A stretch of DNA of 64,000 nucleotides. Origin: Gemmatimonadaceae bacterium (GTDB lineage: Bacteria; Gemmatimonadota; Gemmatimonadetes; Gemmatimonadales; Gemmatimonadaceae). The translations under genes and the position numbers were made by a program. Where the stretch lies: the NCBI GenBank assembly GCA_035533755.1, contig DATLTC010000067.1, positions 1 to 64,000 of the forward strand. The letters are read 5' to 3'. Below, piece by piece: positions 51,675 to 61,175 of the stretch (position 1 is the stretch's first letter; each line of letters starts with the position of its first letter). The notes under the pieces were generated by a model that saw only the letters and a list, made by a program, of their open reading frames with translations, had not been told where the DNA came from and ran no database searches.

Positions 51675-54600
51675 TCAGGGCACGGGCGCCGTGGGCAGGG
51701 TCCGTTCCTTCCACCACGCGTACAGCACCGGGATCACGATCAGCGTGAGCAGCGTGCTCGAGATCATGCCGCCGATCATGGGCGCCGCGATGCGGCGCAT
51801 GACGCTCGCGCCGGTGCCGTGGCCCCAGAAGATCGGGAGCAGGCCGGCCATGATCGCGGTCACCGTCATCATCTTGGGGCGCACCCGCTCCACGGCGCCC
51901 TCGATGATCGCCGCGTAGAGATCGTGCGCCGTGGGCGGTTCACCGCGCTTCTGGTGCGCGCTCCACGCGTGGTTGAGGTAGATGAGCATGATCACCCCCG
52001 TCTCGGCGGCCACGCCGGCGAGCGCCGTGAACCCGATGGCCACCGCCACCGACCAGTTGTAGCCGAGCAGCCAGACCAGCCAGAGCCCGCCGACGAGCGC
52101 GAAGGGCAGCGACGCCATCACCAACAGCGTGTCGCCCACCGTGCGGAAGTTGAGGAAGAGCAGCAGGAAGATGATCCCGAGCGTGGCCGGAATCACGATC
52201 GTCATCCGCGCCGCGGCGCTCTGCATGTATTCGTACTGCCCGCTCCAGACCAGCCGATACCCCGGCGGCAGCACCACCGCCCGATCCACGGCGCGCTGCG
52301 CGTCGCGCACATAGCCGCCGATGTCGCGCCCCGTGACGTCGATGTACACCCACGCCGTGGGCATCGCGCCCTCGGTGCGCACGACCATCGGCCCCGCCTC
52401 TTCGCGGATCGTGGCCACCTGCCCCAGCGGCACCTGGGCCACGCGCCCGACGGCGGCCGGCGCGCCGCCCATGGCACCGCCCGAGGTGTCGGTGGCCGCG
52501 CCGCCCGCCACCGGCACCAGCACCTGCGCCAGGCGCTCGGGGGTGTCGCGCAGTTCCTGCGGATAGCGCACGCGCACGTCGTAGCGCTCGCGCCCCTCCA
52601 CCGTCTGGGTCACGGTCATGCCACCGACGGCCGCCGCGATCACCGTCTGGATGTCGCCCACGTTCAGCCCGTAGCGCGCCGCCGCCGCGCGATCGATCTG
52701 GATGTCCAGATAGTACCCCGACACCGCGCGCTCGGCGAAGGCGCTACGCGTGCCGGGCACCGTGCGCACCACGCGCTCGACCTCCTCGCCGATGCGCTGC
52801 AGGGTGGCCAGATCGGGGCCGAAGACCTTCACGCCCACCGGCGTCCGGATGCCGGTCGACGTCATGTCGATGCGGTTCTTGATCGGCATCGTCCACGCAT
52901 TCACCACGCCCGGGATCCGGAGCGCCGAATCCATGGCCGCGACCAGCCGGTCCTCGGTCATGCCGGCGGGCCATTGCGCGGTGGGCTTCAGCGTGATCGT
53001 GGTCTCGCTCATGTCGAGTCCGGCGGGATCGGTGGCCGTGTTGGCGCGTCCGGCCTTGCCCCACACCTGCGCCACTTCGGGAAACCGCATGAGGATCGCG
53101 TCCTCGATGCGCAACAGTTCCTGCGCCCGCGCCACGCTGATCCCGGGCATCGTGGTGGGCATGTAGAGCAGCGTGCCCTCATCCAGCGGCGGCATGAACT
53201 CGCTGCCCATGCGCGACCAGGGAATCCAACTGAGCGCCAGCACGGCCAGCGCCACCGTCACCACGACCCCGCGATATCGGAGCACGGCGTCGATGACCGG
53301 GCGGTACAGCCGGATGAGCCAGGCGTTGAGCGGGTTGGCGCGCTCGCGGAACAGCCGGCCGCGAATGAACAACCCCATCGTCACCGGCACGAGCGTGACC
53401 GAGAGCAGGCTGGCCGCCGCCATGGCGAACGTCTTGGTGAACGCCAGCGGCCGGAACAGCCGTCCCTCCTGGCCCCCGAGGGCGAACACGGGGAGGAACG
53501 ACACCGTGATGATGAGCAGCGAGAAGAAGAGCGACGGGCCGACCTCGCGCGCCGCCTCGAGCGCCACGGTCCACCGCTGCGCCGCGGTGAGCGACCGCGT
53601 GTCGAACGTGCGCCCGCCGTCGTCGCCGCTCTGGGCCACCACCGCGCGCTCGAGATGCTTGTGCATGTTCTCGATCATCACGATGGCGGCGTCGATCATC
53701 GCCCCCACGGCGATGGCGATGCCGCCCAGGCTCATGATGTCGGCCCCCACCCCGGCCAGCCGCATGGCGACGAACCCCAGCAGGATGCCCACCGGGAGCG
53801 TGAGGATGGCCACCAGCGCCGACTGCGCGTGCAGCAGGAAGAGCAGGCACACGAGCGCCACGACGATGCACTCCTCGAGCAGCGTGCCGCGTAACGTGGC
53901 GATGGCGCGCAGGATCAGGTCGCTCCGGTCGTACACCGGGCGCACCACGACGCCGCGCGGCAGGGTCTTCTCCACCTCGGCCAGCCGCTGCTTGACGGCG
54001 CGGATCGTGGTGAGCGCGTTCTGCCCGAAGCGCATGATGACGATGCCGCCCACGGCGTCGCCGCGCCCATCGAGGTCGGTGACCCCGCGGCGCACGGCGG
54101 GCCCCACGCTCACGCGCGCCAGGTCGGCCACCGAGATCGGCGTGCCTCCGGCCGTGGCGCCCACCACCACCTTCTCGATATCGCCGATCGATTTGAGATA
54201 GCCGAGCCCGCGCACCATGTACTCGCGCTCCGAGAGCTCCATCACCATCGCCCCCACGTCGCCGTTCGCGTTCCGGATGGCGCTCATCACGCGCGTGATG
54301 GGAATGCCATAGGCGAGCAGCTTGGCGGGGTCCACGTCCACCTGATACTGCTTCTCGAATCCGCCCACCGACGCCACCTCGGACACGCCGGGCACGGCGG
54401 TGAGCGCATAGCGCAGCGTCCAGTCCTGCAGGCTGCGCATGTCGGCCAGCGACAGCCGGCCGGTGGTGTCCTCGAGCGCGTACTGATACACCCAGCCGAG
54501 GCCGGTGGCATCGGGGCCCAGCGTGGGCGTGACCGTAGCCGGCAGCTTGCGTTTCAGGCCGCTCAGGTATTCGAGCACGCGCGTGCGGGCCCAGTACAGA

Positions 54601-54905
54601 TCGGTGCCGTCGTCGAAGATGATGTACACGAACGACACGCCGAAGAACGAGTACCCGCGCACCGTGCGCGCGCCCGGCACTTTGAGCATCTCGGCGGCGA
54701 TGGGATACGTGACCTGATCCTCGACGATGCGGGGCGCCTGGCCCTCGTAGTCGGTCTGGACGATCACCTGCACGTCGCTGAGATCGGGCAGCGCGTCGAG
54801 CGGCGTCATCCGCACGGCCCAGATGCCCACCAGCACCGCGGCCACGGTGCCTACGAGCACGAGGAACGGATTGCGCACCGACCATCCGATGATCCATTTC
54901 AGCAT
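51675..54905 (-). CDS. cusA: CusA-type heavy-metal RND efflux pump
   Basis: The 1076-residue inner-membrane pump has the heavy-metal RND layout: N-terminal helix, porter loops, six helices including GGIAIAVGAMIDAAIVMIEN and GFTALAGVAAETGVIMLIY, and a second porter part. MIGWSVRNPFLVLVGT-like opening and LDALPDLSDVQVIVQTDYEG are characteristic of CusA/CzcA. The porter loops are Met-rich, matching the Cu(I)/Ag(I) group rather than Zn/Co. It exports the metal with proton motive force through CusB and CusC. GGAG lies before the ATG and the cusB stop is 9 nt upstream. It is the last gene of the cusCBA operon. Confidence 0.95.
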   Translation of the reverse strand: MLKWIIGWSVRNPFLVLVGTVAAVLVGIWAVRMTPLDALPDLSDVQVIVQTDYEGQAPRIVEDQVTYPIAAEMLKVPGARTVRGYSFFGVSFVYIIFDDGTDLYWARTRVLEYLSGLKRKLPATVTPTLGPDATGLGWVYQYALEDTTGRLSLADMRSLQDWTLRYALTAVPGVSEVASVGGFEKQYQVDVDPAKLLAYGIPITRVMSAIRNANGDVGAMVMELSEREYMVRGLGYLKSIGDIEKVVVGATAGGTPISVADLARVSVGPAVRRGVTDLDGRGDAVGGIVIMRFGQNALTTIRAVKQRLAEVEKTLPRGVVVRPVYDRSDLILRAIATLRGTLLEECIVVALVCLLFLLHAQSALVAILTLPVGILLGFVAMRLAGVGADIMSLGGIAIAVGAMIDAAIVMIENMHKHLERAVVAQSGDDGGRTFDTRSLTAAQRWTVALEAAREVGPSLFFSLLIITVSFLPVFALGGQEGRLFRPLAFTKTFAMAAASLLSVTLVPVTMGLFIRGRLFRERANPLNAWLIRLYRPVIDAVLRYRGVVVTVALAVLALSWIPWSRMGSEFMPPLDEGTLLYMPTTMPGISVARAQELLRIEDAILMRFPEVAQVWGKAGRANTATDPAGLDMSETTITLKPTAQWPAGMTEDRLVAAMDSALRIPGVVNAWTMPIKNRIDMTSTGIRTPVGVKVFGPDLATLQRIGEEVERVVRTVPGTRSAFAERAVSGYYLDIQIDRAAAARYGLNVGDIQTVIAAAVGGMTVTQTVEGRERYDVRVRYPQELRDTPERLAQVLVPVAGGAATDTSGGAMGGAPAAVGRVAQVPLGQVATIREEAGPMVVRTEGAMPTAWVYIDVTGRDIGGYVRDAQRAVDRAVVLPPGYRLVWSGQYEYMQSAAARMTIVIPATLGIIFLLLFLNFRTVGDTLLVMASLPFALVGGLWLVWLLGYNWSVAVAIGFTALAGVAAETGVIMLIYLNHAWSAHQKRGEPPTAHDLYAAIIEGAVERVRPKMMTVTAIMAGLLPIFWGHGTGASVMRRIAAPMIGGMISSTLLTLIVIPVLYAWWKERTLPTAPVP

Positions 54906-54914
54906 CGTGGTCTC

Positions 54915-56219
54915 CTAATGGTGGTCGTGCGGCGTGGGCGCCTTCATGCCGGGCATCCCGGGCATGTCGGGCGCGGTGTCGGGCCTGGCCGCCTTGCCGG
55001 CCTTCGCCGCCGGCGCGACGTCCATTCCCGGCATGTTCCCCATCCCGCCCAGCGCCTCGTCCAGATTCGACTCGGCATCGATGAGGAACGTGGCCGAGGT
55101 GACCACGGTGTCGCCGAGGCTCAACCCGGCGAGCACGGCGATCCGGTCGTCGCCGGCGAGCCCGAGCGTGACGTCCCGGGCCTCGAGCATGCCGTCGGGA
55201 CGCTTCACGAACACGATGTTGCGTTCGCCGGTGGAGAGCACCGCCGCGCGCGGCACGCTGAGCGTGTTGGGCGCCCCGCGGATGGTCATCCGCAGCGTGG
55301 CGAACATGCCCGGCTTGAGGGCGAGCCCGGGATTGGTGAGCTCCACGCGCACGCTCGCGGTGCGGGTCTCGGCATTGAGCGTGGGCGCGATGAACGTGAT
55401 CCGTCCTGTCCGGGTCACGCCCGGCAGCGCCTCGAAGCTGGCGTCCACCGTCTGACCCAGCCGCACGCCGGGCAGATCGCGCTCGAACACCTCGCCCTCG
55501 ATCCACACGCGGCTCAGATCCACCACCCGGTACAACGCGTCGCCCGCCATGATGCGCTGGCCGGCCACCACCGACTTGTCCACCACCACGCCGCTCACCG
55601 GCGAGCGCAGCGTGAGATTCTTGCGCACGACGCCGGTGGATTCCACCTGCGCGATCTCGGCGGCCGGGATATCCCAGTACGACAGGCGCCGGCGGGCGCC
55701 GCTCACCAACTCGGCGGCGCCCCGCTGGGCGTCGGCCGTGCCGTGCGACACGCCCGCCTGCAACCGCTTGGCGAGCACCAACTCCTCCTCGGCGGCCACG
55801 GCCATCGGCGCGTAGATCGTGAGCGTGGGCTCGCCGCGGCGCACCGGCTGACCCGTGAAGTTGACGTACAGCGAGTCCACCCAGCCGTCGAGCCTGGAGG
55901 AGATGGTCGAGACCCGCCGCTCGTCGTACGCCACCTGCCCCACGGTGCGCACTTCGTGGTCCACCGGCGTCATGGTGGCGGCGGCGTACGTGACCCCGAT
56001 GCGATGGGCTTCGGCCGGCGTGAGCATGACGGGCTGCTGGGCCGCGGCGCCGACTGCAGTGTCGGCGGCCGCCATCGCCGGGGCGGGCGTGGGTGCGGGT
56101 TCCGGACGGCGTCCTCCGAAGTAGGCCGCGACCACCGCCGCCGCCACCACGAGCGCTCCCGCGATCCATCCGAGCGGCGCGCGCCACCGGGACCGGCGCG
56201 CGTTCGAGTTGTCCGTCAT
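54915..56219 (-). CDS. cusB: CusB-type periplasmic adaptor with Met/His-rich tail
   Basis: The 434-residue membrane-fusion protein starts with an N-terminal anchor helix (about 18-35) and shows the beta-barrel and lipoyl parts typical of CusB (SRLDGWVDSLYVNFTGQPVRRGE; RSPVSGVVVDKSVVAGQRI; NPGLALKPGMFATLRM). The C-terminus is a metal-binding tail with MGNMPGMD and MPGMPGMKAPTPHDHH. It links CusA to the outer-membrane channel and may hand over Cu(I)/Ag(I) through its methionines. The ATG overlaps the cusC stop (ATGA). Confidence 0.94.
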   Translation of the reverse strand: MTDNSNARRSRWRAPLGWIAGALVVAAAVVAAYFGGRRPEPAPTPAPAMAAADTAVGAAAQQPVMLTPAEAHRIGVTYAAATMTPVDHEVRTVGQVAYDERRVSTISSRLDGWVDSLYVNFTGQPVRRGEPTLTIYAPMAVAAEEELVLAKRLQAGVSHGTADAQRGAAELVSGARRRLSYWDIPAAEIAQVESTGVVRKNLTLRSPVSGVVVDKSVVAGQRIMAGDALYRVVDLSRVWIEGEVFERDLPGVRLGQTVDASFEALPGVTRTGRITFIAPTLNAETRTASVRVELTNPGLALKPGMFATLRMTIRGAPNTLSVPRAAVLSTGERNIVFVKRPDGMLEARDVTLGLAGDDRIAVLAGLSLGDTVVTSATFLIDAESNLDEALGGMGNMPGMDVAPAAKAGKAARPDTAPDMPGMPGMKAPTPHDHH

Positions 56220-57568
56220 CGATCACCTCCGGCCGCCGGCACGGCGGTCGAGTCTGCGTTCATGAGATCGCGGGCCACCAGCGCCTCTAGGTCGGCCCAG
56301 GCTTTGCCCTCGTCGGCCTGGAGCGTGTACAGCGCCTGCTGGTACCGGTTCACCGCCATGCGGTCGTCGAGCACCGTCGTGAAGTCCACCTGTCCCACCC
56401 GGTAGCTGGCGAGGGCGGACGTGGCCGCCGCATCGGCCTGCGGAATGACCGTGAAGCGATAGAGCGCGGCCAGCCGCCGCGCGCGCATGAGGGCGGCGTA
56501 CGCCCCGATCACCGCGGCGCGGGTGTCGGCCTGCGTCACGCGGAGTTCCGCGCTGTTCATGGCCAACATCGCCGCCGCCGCTTCTCGCGCCTTGTCCTGC
56601 CGCGAGCGCGCGAACACGGGGATGGACGCGCCGACCATGAGGCTGCCCATGAACGTGTTGGTCATGCCGGCGGTGGGCCGGGCCAACTGGACGCCCACCG
56701 CGAGATCGGGCCATACGTCGCGGTCGGCGAGCGCGCGTTGACGGTCGGAGGCCGTGACCGCCGCTTCGCCGGCCCGCACATCGGGCCGGTCGCGCAGCGC
56801 GAGCCCGACGAGCGAATCCATCGGGGGGACGTCGACCGGGAACGCCGGCAACACGGGCGACGGCACCGTCGCATCGGCGTCGCGATCGAGTTGGGCATTG
56901 AATTGCGCGGCGGTGCCCTGTCGCATGGCCACCAGGCGCAGCGTGTCCTCGCTCATCCGCGCCAGCTCCACCTGCGCGCGGAGCACGTCGGCCTGCTGCG
57001 CCTGCCCCACGCGATAGAGCGCCTGCGCCGTGGCTTCGATGTCGGCGAGCAGCGCCGTGGTGCGGCGCGCCACGGCCAGCTGTTGGTCCGATTCATAGAG
57101 CGCGTAGAACGCTCCGGCGAGTTCGCGATGCGCGGTCCACAACGCCCCGTCGGCCCGGCGCCGCGACAGCTCGCCCTCGGCGCGGGCCGCCTGTCCGGCG
57201 AGCGCGAGTTTGCCCGGCAGCGGGATCATCTGCATGACCTGCAGCTGGATCATGCCCAGCGGGTCCATCGGGCTCAGACCGGGCAGCGCGTAGTTCATGA
57301 ATCCGAGTTGCACTTGCGGGTCGGGCGGGAGCGACGCGGAGGGAATCATCGCCGCCGTGGCGTCGGCGAAGGCGCGCGCAGCGGCCACGCCCGGATTCCG
57401 GGTGGCCAGCGCGCGGTAGGCGTCGCCGAGCCGCAGCACGGTGTCGGCGCCGATGCCCTGCGCCGCGGCGTCCGCCGGCGTGACGAGGCCGATCGCGGCA
57501 TTGAAGAGGAACACCGCGGTCGCCGCGCGGCACGCGCGACGCCGGATGCGCCGCAGGATGGCTTGCAT
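56216..57568 (-). CDS. cusC: TolC-family outer-membrane efflux channel (CusC-like)
   Basis: The 450-residue protein has a signal peptide ending near residue 36 (TPADAAAQG) and the TolC/CusC fold of two repeated helical halves: RLGDAYRALATRNPGVAAARA and ELRVTQADTRAAVIGAYAALMRARR. SALASYRVGQVDFTTVLDDR is the classic efflux-channel segment near the C-terminus. It forms the exit duct for CusBA. A Met cluster (QLQVMQMIPLPG) is found near residue 105. It opens the cusCBA operon on the minus strand. Confidence 0.9.
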   Translation of the reverse strand: MQAILRRIRRRACRAATAVFLFNAAIGLVTPADAAAQGIGADTVLRLGDAYRALATRNPGVAAARAFADATAAMIPSASLPPDPQVQLGFMNYALPGLSPMDPLGMIQLQVMQMIPLPGKLALAGQAARAEGELSRRRADGALWTAHRELAGAFYALYESDQQLAVARRTTALLADIEATAQALYRVGQAQQADVLRAQVELARMSEDTLRLVAMRQGTAAQFNAQLDRDADATVPSPVLPAFPVDVPPMDSLVGLALRDRPDVRAGEAAVTASDRQRALADRDVWPDLAVGVQLARPTAGMTNTFMGSLMVGASIPVFARSRQDKAREAAAAMLAMNSAELRVTQADTRAAVIGAYAALMRARRLAALYRFTVIPQADAAATSALASYRVGQVDFTTVLDDRMAVNRYQQALYTLQADEGKAWADLEALVARDLMNADSTAVPAAGGDR

Positions 57569-57674
57569 GATGATTGTTCTCCGCTTGGCGCCCGGGTTCG
57601 AAACCAGGACGCGTCCACCACGTGCCCACGATGCGAGATGCGCCGCGGGCGGTTGTCCGCTCAGGTGTGGTGGA

Positions 57675-58049
57675 TCAGGCGCGCGGAGGGGGAGGCTCGG
57701 GAGCGCGCACGATGCTCCGCAGCGTCTGCACGCGCATCACCTGCGCGCCGTTCACGACGGGCCACAGGGGCGACGGGGCAGCGACCGACGACGCGAGCGC
57801 GGTGACGCCGCACACGCCCATCGCGGCGCAGGCGCCGCAGGGCATGGACGACGGACATGGCGCGCCGTGCGATCCGCCCGGGACCGTCGCGGCCGGGCTA
57901 CCGGGCGCCGGGGCCATTCCGCCCATCGCGCCCATGTCATTCGCGTTCATCGGACACGCACACGGCCCCGCCGCCGCCAACCCAAGACCCTGGGTGCAGG
58001 CGAAGACGAGCATGAGTGCAATGGCACGGCGAACGCGGCGTGGATGCAT
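57675..58049 (-). CDS. Small exported Cys/Met-rich protein upstream of the cus operon
   Basis: From the ATG at 58049 the protein has 124 residues; a TTG three codons earlier is a weaker start. A signal peptide (MHPRRVRRAIALMLVFACTQGLGLAAAG) is followed by a short mature region with CACPMNANDMGAMGGM, HGAPCPSSMPCG and CAAMGVCG, and a Pro-rich end. The density of Cys, Met and His is that of a soft-metal binding protein, though I do not recognise a named family. It precedes cusC on the same strand with a 106-nt gap, so a role in periplasmic copper or silver handling is plausible. Confidence 0.65.
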   Translation of the reverse strand: MHPRRVRRAIALMLVFACTQGLGLAAAGPCACPMNANDMGAMGGMAPAPGSPAATVPGGSHGAPCPSSMPCGACAAMGVCGVTALASSVAAPSPLWPVVNGAQVMRVQTLRSIVRAPEPPPPRA

Positions 58050-58265
58050 GGCTGACAATCAATATGGTGGATCCGCGTGCGCGATGTCAGGGAATCTCCG
58101 GTGGATGGTCGGGGAGTTTCCGCGACGCCCGACGCCCCGATCCCCGACTGCGCCCGGATCGCCCATGTCCATACGTGCTGGCAACTGATCGTCCATCGGT
58201 TGCATGGGACTCGCGGGCCGGCGTCGGCTCCTCCGATCCCGCCACCACTCGAGAGGATGAATTCG

Positions 58266-58805
58266 ATGCCTCGCTCGTCCGTATCGTTCCTGATTGCCGT
58301 CGCCGCGGTGGTGGCTTCCGCGTGCAGCGGGGGTTCGTCGTCCACGTCCACCACCGCGCCGCCGAGCGCGACGGCCACCGAAGTCCGCGCCGTGGTTCCG
58401 GCCGGCGGCGCCACCGGGGTGAACCCCTCGGCGCCGATCGTGCTCTCGTTCACGCATGCCATGCAGACCGGCATGGCGGCATACGTGTCGCTTCATGAGG
58501 GCACGCTCACCGGCGCGACGGTAGCGGGAGTGGCCACCTGGTCCACCGACCGGATGACCCTGACCTTCACCCCCACCACGGCCCTCAAGGCGCACACCAC
58601 GTACGTGCTACATATGGGCGGCGGGATGGTGGACGCGAACGGCAAGACGGTGGACCTGAGCACCTGTCCGCAGTTCGGCGGCCAGCTCGCGACCGGGCAG
58701 ATGATGGGTGGCGGCGGGATGATGAACGGCGGCGAGATGGGTCAGGGGTGGCAGACGCCCGGCGGGGCCGGCTATGGCATGGAGTTCACGTTCACCACGG
58801 CGTAG
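58266..58805 (+). CDS. Lipoprotein with Ig-like (Big_5) domain and Met-rich tail
   Basis: The 179-residue protein starts at the ATG at 58266, 9 nt after GAGAGG; an ATG three codons earlier is too close to that site. The lipoprotein signal (MPRSSVSFLIAVAAVVASAC) is followed by a Ser/Thr linker and one SbsA-type Ig-like domain (about 40-145: PAGGATGVNPSAPIVLSFTHAM, then TLTFTPTTALKAHTTYVLHM). The C-terminus is Met/Gly-rich (QMMGGGGMMNGGEMGQG). It is divergent from the Cys/Met-rich gene, sharing a 216-nt upstream region, and may be part of the same metal response. Confidence 0.8.
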   Translation: MPRSSVSFLIAVAAVVASACSGGSSSTSTTAPPSATATEVRAVVPAGGATGVNPSAPIVLSFTHAMQTGMAAYVSLHEGTLTGATVAGVATWSTDRMTLTFTPTTALKAHTTYVLHMGGGMVDANGKTVDLSTCPQFGGQLATGQMMGGGGMMNGGEMGQGWQTPGGAGYGMEFTFTTA

Positions 58806-58863
58806 CGCGCTGGGGGGAAGGCGCCGGACGAGGGGTCGGCGACCGGCTGAACGACAAAGACTA

Positions 58864-58883
58864 GGCCCGGCGGGTGCCGGGCC
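58864..58883. other. Perfect hairpin before otsAB
   Basis: An 8-bp perfect stem GGCCCGGC/GCCGGGCC with loop GGGT lies between the Ig-like lipoprotein gene and the otsAB start. There is no T run after it, so it may slow or end transcription only weakly, or act in the otsAB leader. Confidence 0.45.
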
Positions 58884-58911
58884 GCCGCCGGATGGTCTAG
58901 CTTGGGACGGC

Positions 58912-61161
58912 ATGGACCATGAATCCCGATCTCGGACACGGGACAGGCGGGAGGTCGCCGTCGACCGGCTCGTGTTGGTGAGCAACCGGCTGCCGTTCCG
59001 CGCCGAGCGCCGTGGCAATGCGGTGACGCTCACGCGGTCGCCGGGCGGGCTGGTGAGCGCCATCGAGCCGGTGCTCCACGAACGCGGCGGGGTATGGATC
59101 GGGTGGCCCGGAATCGGCCGGGAGGAGCTGGAAGCCGCAGGCGGGCTGAGCCTGCCGCGAGCCAAGGGCGTGCGTTACGAGGCGGTGCCGCTCACCGCTC
59201 ATGAGGTGTCGCTCTACTACGCCGGATTCTCCAACCGCACGCTGTGGCCGCTGTTCCACTACTTCGTGGGGCGCACGGCGATCGACGCGAGCACGTGGCG
59301 CGTGTACGACGCGATCAACCAGCGATTCGCGGAGACGGCGGCGCCGTTCGCCAGGGCCGGCGAGCTGGTGTGGGTGCAGGATTACCAGTTGCTGCGCACG
59401 CCGCACCACCTGCGGCAACTCGTACCCGGCGCGCGCATCGCGTCGTTCCTTCACATCCCATTCCCGGCGACCGACGTGTTCCGCGTCCTCCCGTGGTCGC
59501 GGGATCTGCTCCGCGGCATGCTGGCCGCCGACGTGGTGGGCTTCCAGGTGGACAGCTACGCCGATCACTTCCTGACGAGCGCGGCGCGTCTGCTCGGGTG
59601 TGAAACGGACCGCAACGCGCGCCTCGTGCGCTTCGAGGGGCGCACCGTGACCGTGGTCGCGAATCCGATCAGCATCGACGCGGATCTCGTGGCCTCGCTC
59701 GCTCAGGCCACCGGTCCTCGGACCAGGAACGCCGCGCGGGTACGCGACATCCTCGGCGTGGACCGGCTGGACTACACCAAGGGCGTGCACGAGCGGCTGC
59801 TCGCGGTGGAGCGGCTGCTCGAGCGGTGGCCCGAATACCGCGGCCGGATCGTGTTCACGCAGCTCCTCGTGCCGAGCCGAGAACGCGTGGCCGAGTACTC
59901 GCAGCTCAAGCGGGAGATCGACGAGACCGTAGGCCGCATCAACGGCCGCTTCTCGCAGGCCGGCTGGACGCCGATCCGCTATCTGGTGCGGTCGTTGCCG
60001 CCCGAGGAGTTGGTGCCGCTGTATCGCGCCGCCGACGTGGCGCTGGTGACGCCGCTCCGGGACGGCATGAATCTGGTGGCCAAGGAATACGTGATGGCGC
60101 AGGCCACGCTGAGCGGCGTGCTCGTGCTGTCGGAGATGGCGGGGGCGGCCGAGGAGTTGCAGGAAGCGGTGGTGGTGAATCCGTTCGACGTCGACGCGGT
60201 GGCGGAGGGGCTGCACCGGGCCCTCTCGATGCACGAGCACGAGCGGCGCTCGCGCATGTCGGCGTTGCGTGACCGCGTGCGCACGCACGACGTGCACGCG
60301 TGGCTGCGCGGGTTCCTGGCCTCGGCCGACGGCGCCGCCGGCCGCGAGGCATCGCAGGAGTCGCCGGTGGACCAGGTGCGCAGGAGCCTCGCCCCGTGGC
60401 TCGCCGCGCGGCCGGCCACCGTGCTCTTCCTGGACTATGACGGCACCCTCACACCGATCGTCGACCGGCCGGAGGATGCCGATCTGTCGGCGCGCACCCG
60501 CGCCGTGCTGCTGCGCGCGGCGCGCAATCCAGCCCTGGAGGTGGTGATCGTATCCGGACGCGCGCTCGAAGACGTGCGTGAGCGCGTGGGCGTGCCGGGC
60601 ATCACCTACGTGGGCGACCACGGATTCCAGATCGACGGCCCGGGGCTGTCGCTGCACCACGAGGGGCTGGAGCGGTATCGTGACGCGCTGGATCGCACGG
60701 TGGTGGAACTCGAGGGCCTGGGCGTGCCCGGCTCTCAGATCAAGCGCAAGCCGGCCACGATCAGCTACCACGTACGCCACGTGGCCGTGGACGACCGCGA
60801 CGACGCCGAGCAGGCCGCGGTGCGGATCATGCGCCGGTACCGGCTGCGGGTCACGCGCGGCAAGCGGGTGGTGGAAGCTCGCCCGCCCGTGGATTGGCAC
60901 AAAGGCCAGGCGGTGCTGTACGTCCTCATGCACCGCTACGGCGCCGACTGGCCGGCCCGCGTACGGGCCCTCTACATCGGAGACGACGTGACGGACGAGG
61001 ACGCTTTCGCGTCGCTGCGCGGCATCGGCCGCTCGATTCGCGTGGGGGCGGGCGCGACTCCCGGCCCGACGAACGCGGAGTACCGCCTGCCCGACCCCGC
61101 CGACGTGGTGCAGCTCGTGCGATGGCTCGCGGCGGGTGGATTCGGCGGCACGCGTTCCTGA
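58912..61161 (+). CDS. otsAB: Fused trehalose-6-phosphate synthase / trehalose-6-phosphate phosphatase
   Basis: The 749-residue protein joins an N-terminal GT20 synthase (about 18-475) and a C-terminal HAD phosphatase (about 495-745). The synthase shows [31 protein letters not shown] and [19 protein letters not shown], in part, and [14 protein letters not shown]. The phosphatase nucleophile region is [11 protein letters not shown] with Asp508 and Asp510, and [10 protein letters not shown] is the metal-binding segment. One polypeptide thus makes trehalose from UDP-glucose and glucose-6-phosphate in the cytoplasm for osmotic and desiccation stress. The GH15 gene starts 14 nt after its stop, so the two form an operon. 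Confidence 0.96.
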   Translation: MDHESRSRTRDRREVAVDRLVLVSNRLPFRAERRGNAVTLTRSPGGLVSAIEPVLHERGGVWIGWPGIGREELEAAGGLSLPRAKGVRYEAVPLTAHEVSLYYAGFSNRTLWPLFHYFVGRTAIDASTWRVYDAINQRFAETAAPFARAGELVWVQDYQLLRTPHHLRQLVPGARIASFLHIPFPATDVFRVLPWSRDLLRGMLAADVVGFQVDSYADHFLTSAARLLGCETDRNARLVRFEGRTVTVVANPISIDADLVASLAQATGPRTRNAARVRDILGVDRLDYTKGVHERLLAVERLLERWPEYRGRIVFTQLLVPSRERVAEYSQLKREIDETVGRINGRFSQAGWTPIRYLVRSLPPEELVPLYRAADVALVTPLRDGMNLVAKEYVMAQATLSGVLVLSEMAGAAEELQEAVVVNPFDVDAVAEGLHRALSMHEHERRSRMSALRDRVRTHDVHAWLRGFLASADGAAGREASQESPVDQVRRSLAPWLAARPATVLFLDYDGTLTPIVDRPEDADLSARTRAVLLRAARNPALEVVIVSGRALEDVRERVGVPGITYVGDHGFQIDGPGLSLHHEGLERYRDALDRTVVELEGLGVPGSQIKRKPATISYHVRHVAVDDRDDAEQAAVRIMRRYRLRVTRGKRVVEARPPVDWHKGQAVLYVLMHRYGADWPARVRALYIGDDVTDEDAFASLRGIGRSIRVGAGATPGPTNAEYRLPDPADVVQLVRWLAAGGFGGTRS

Positions 61162-61175
61162 CCCACCCCCGACGC

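Noticed and set aside
57585-57610. tRNA-like 3' arm with a TTCGAA loop in GC-rich context
   Set aside because: The stem beside the loop has a mismatch, and no D-arm, anticodon arm or acceptor stem can be formed upstream; it is the noncoding gap before cusC.
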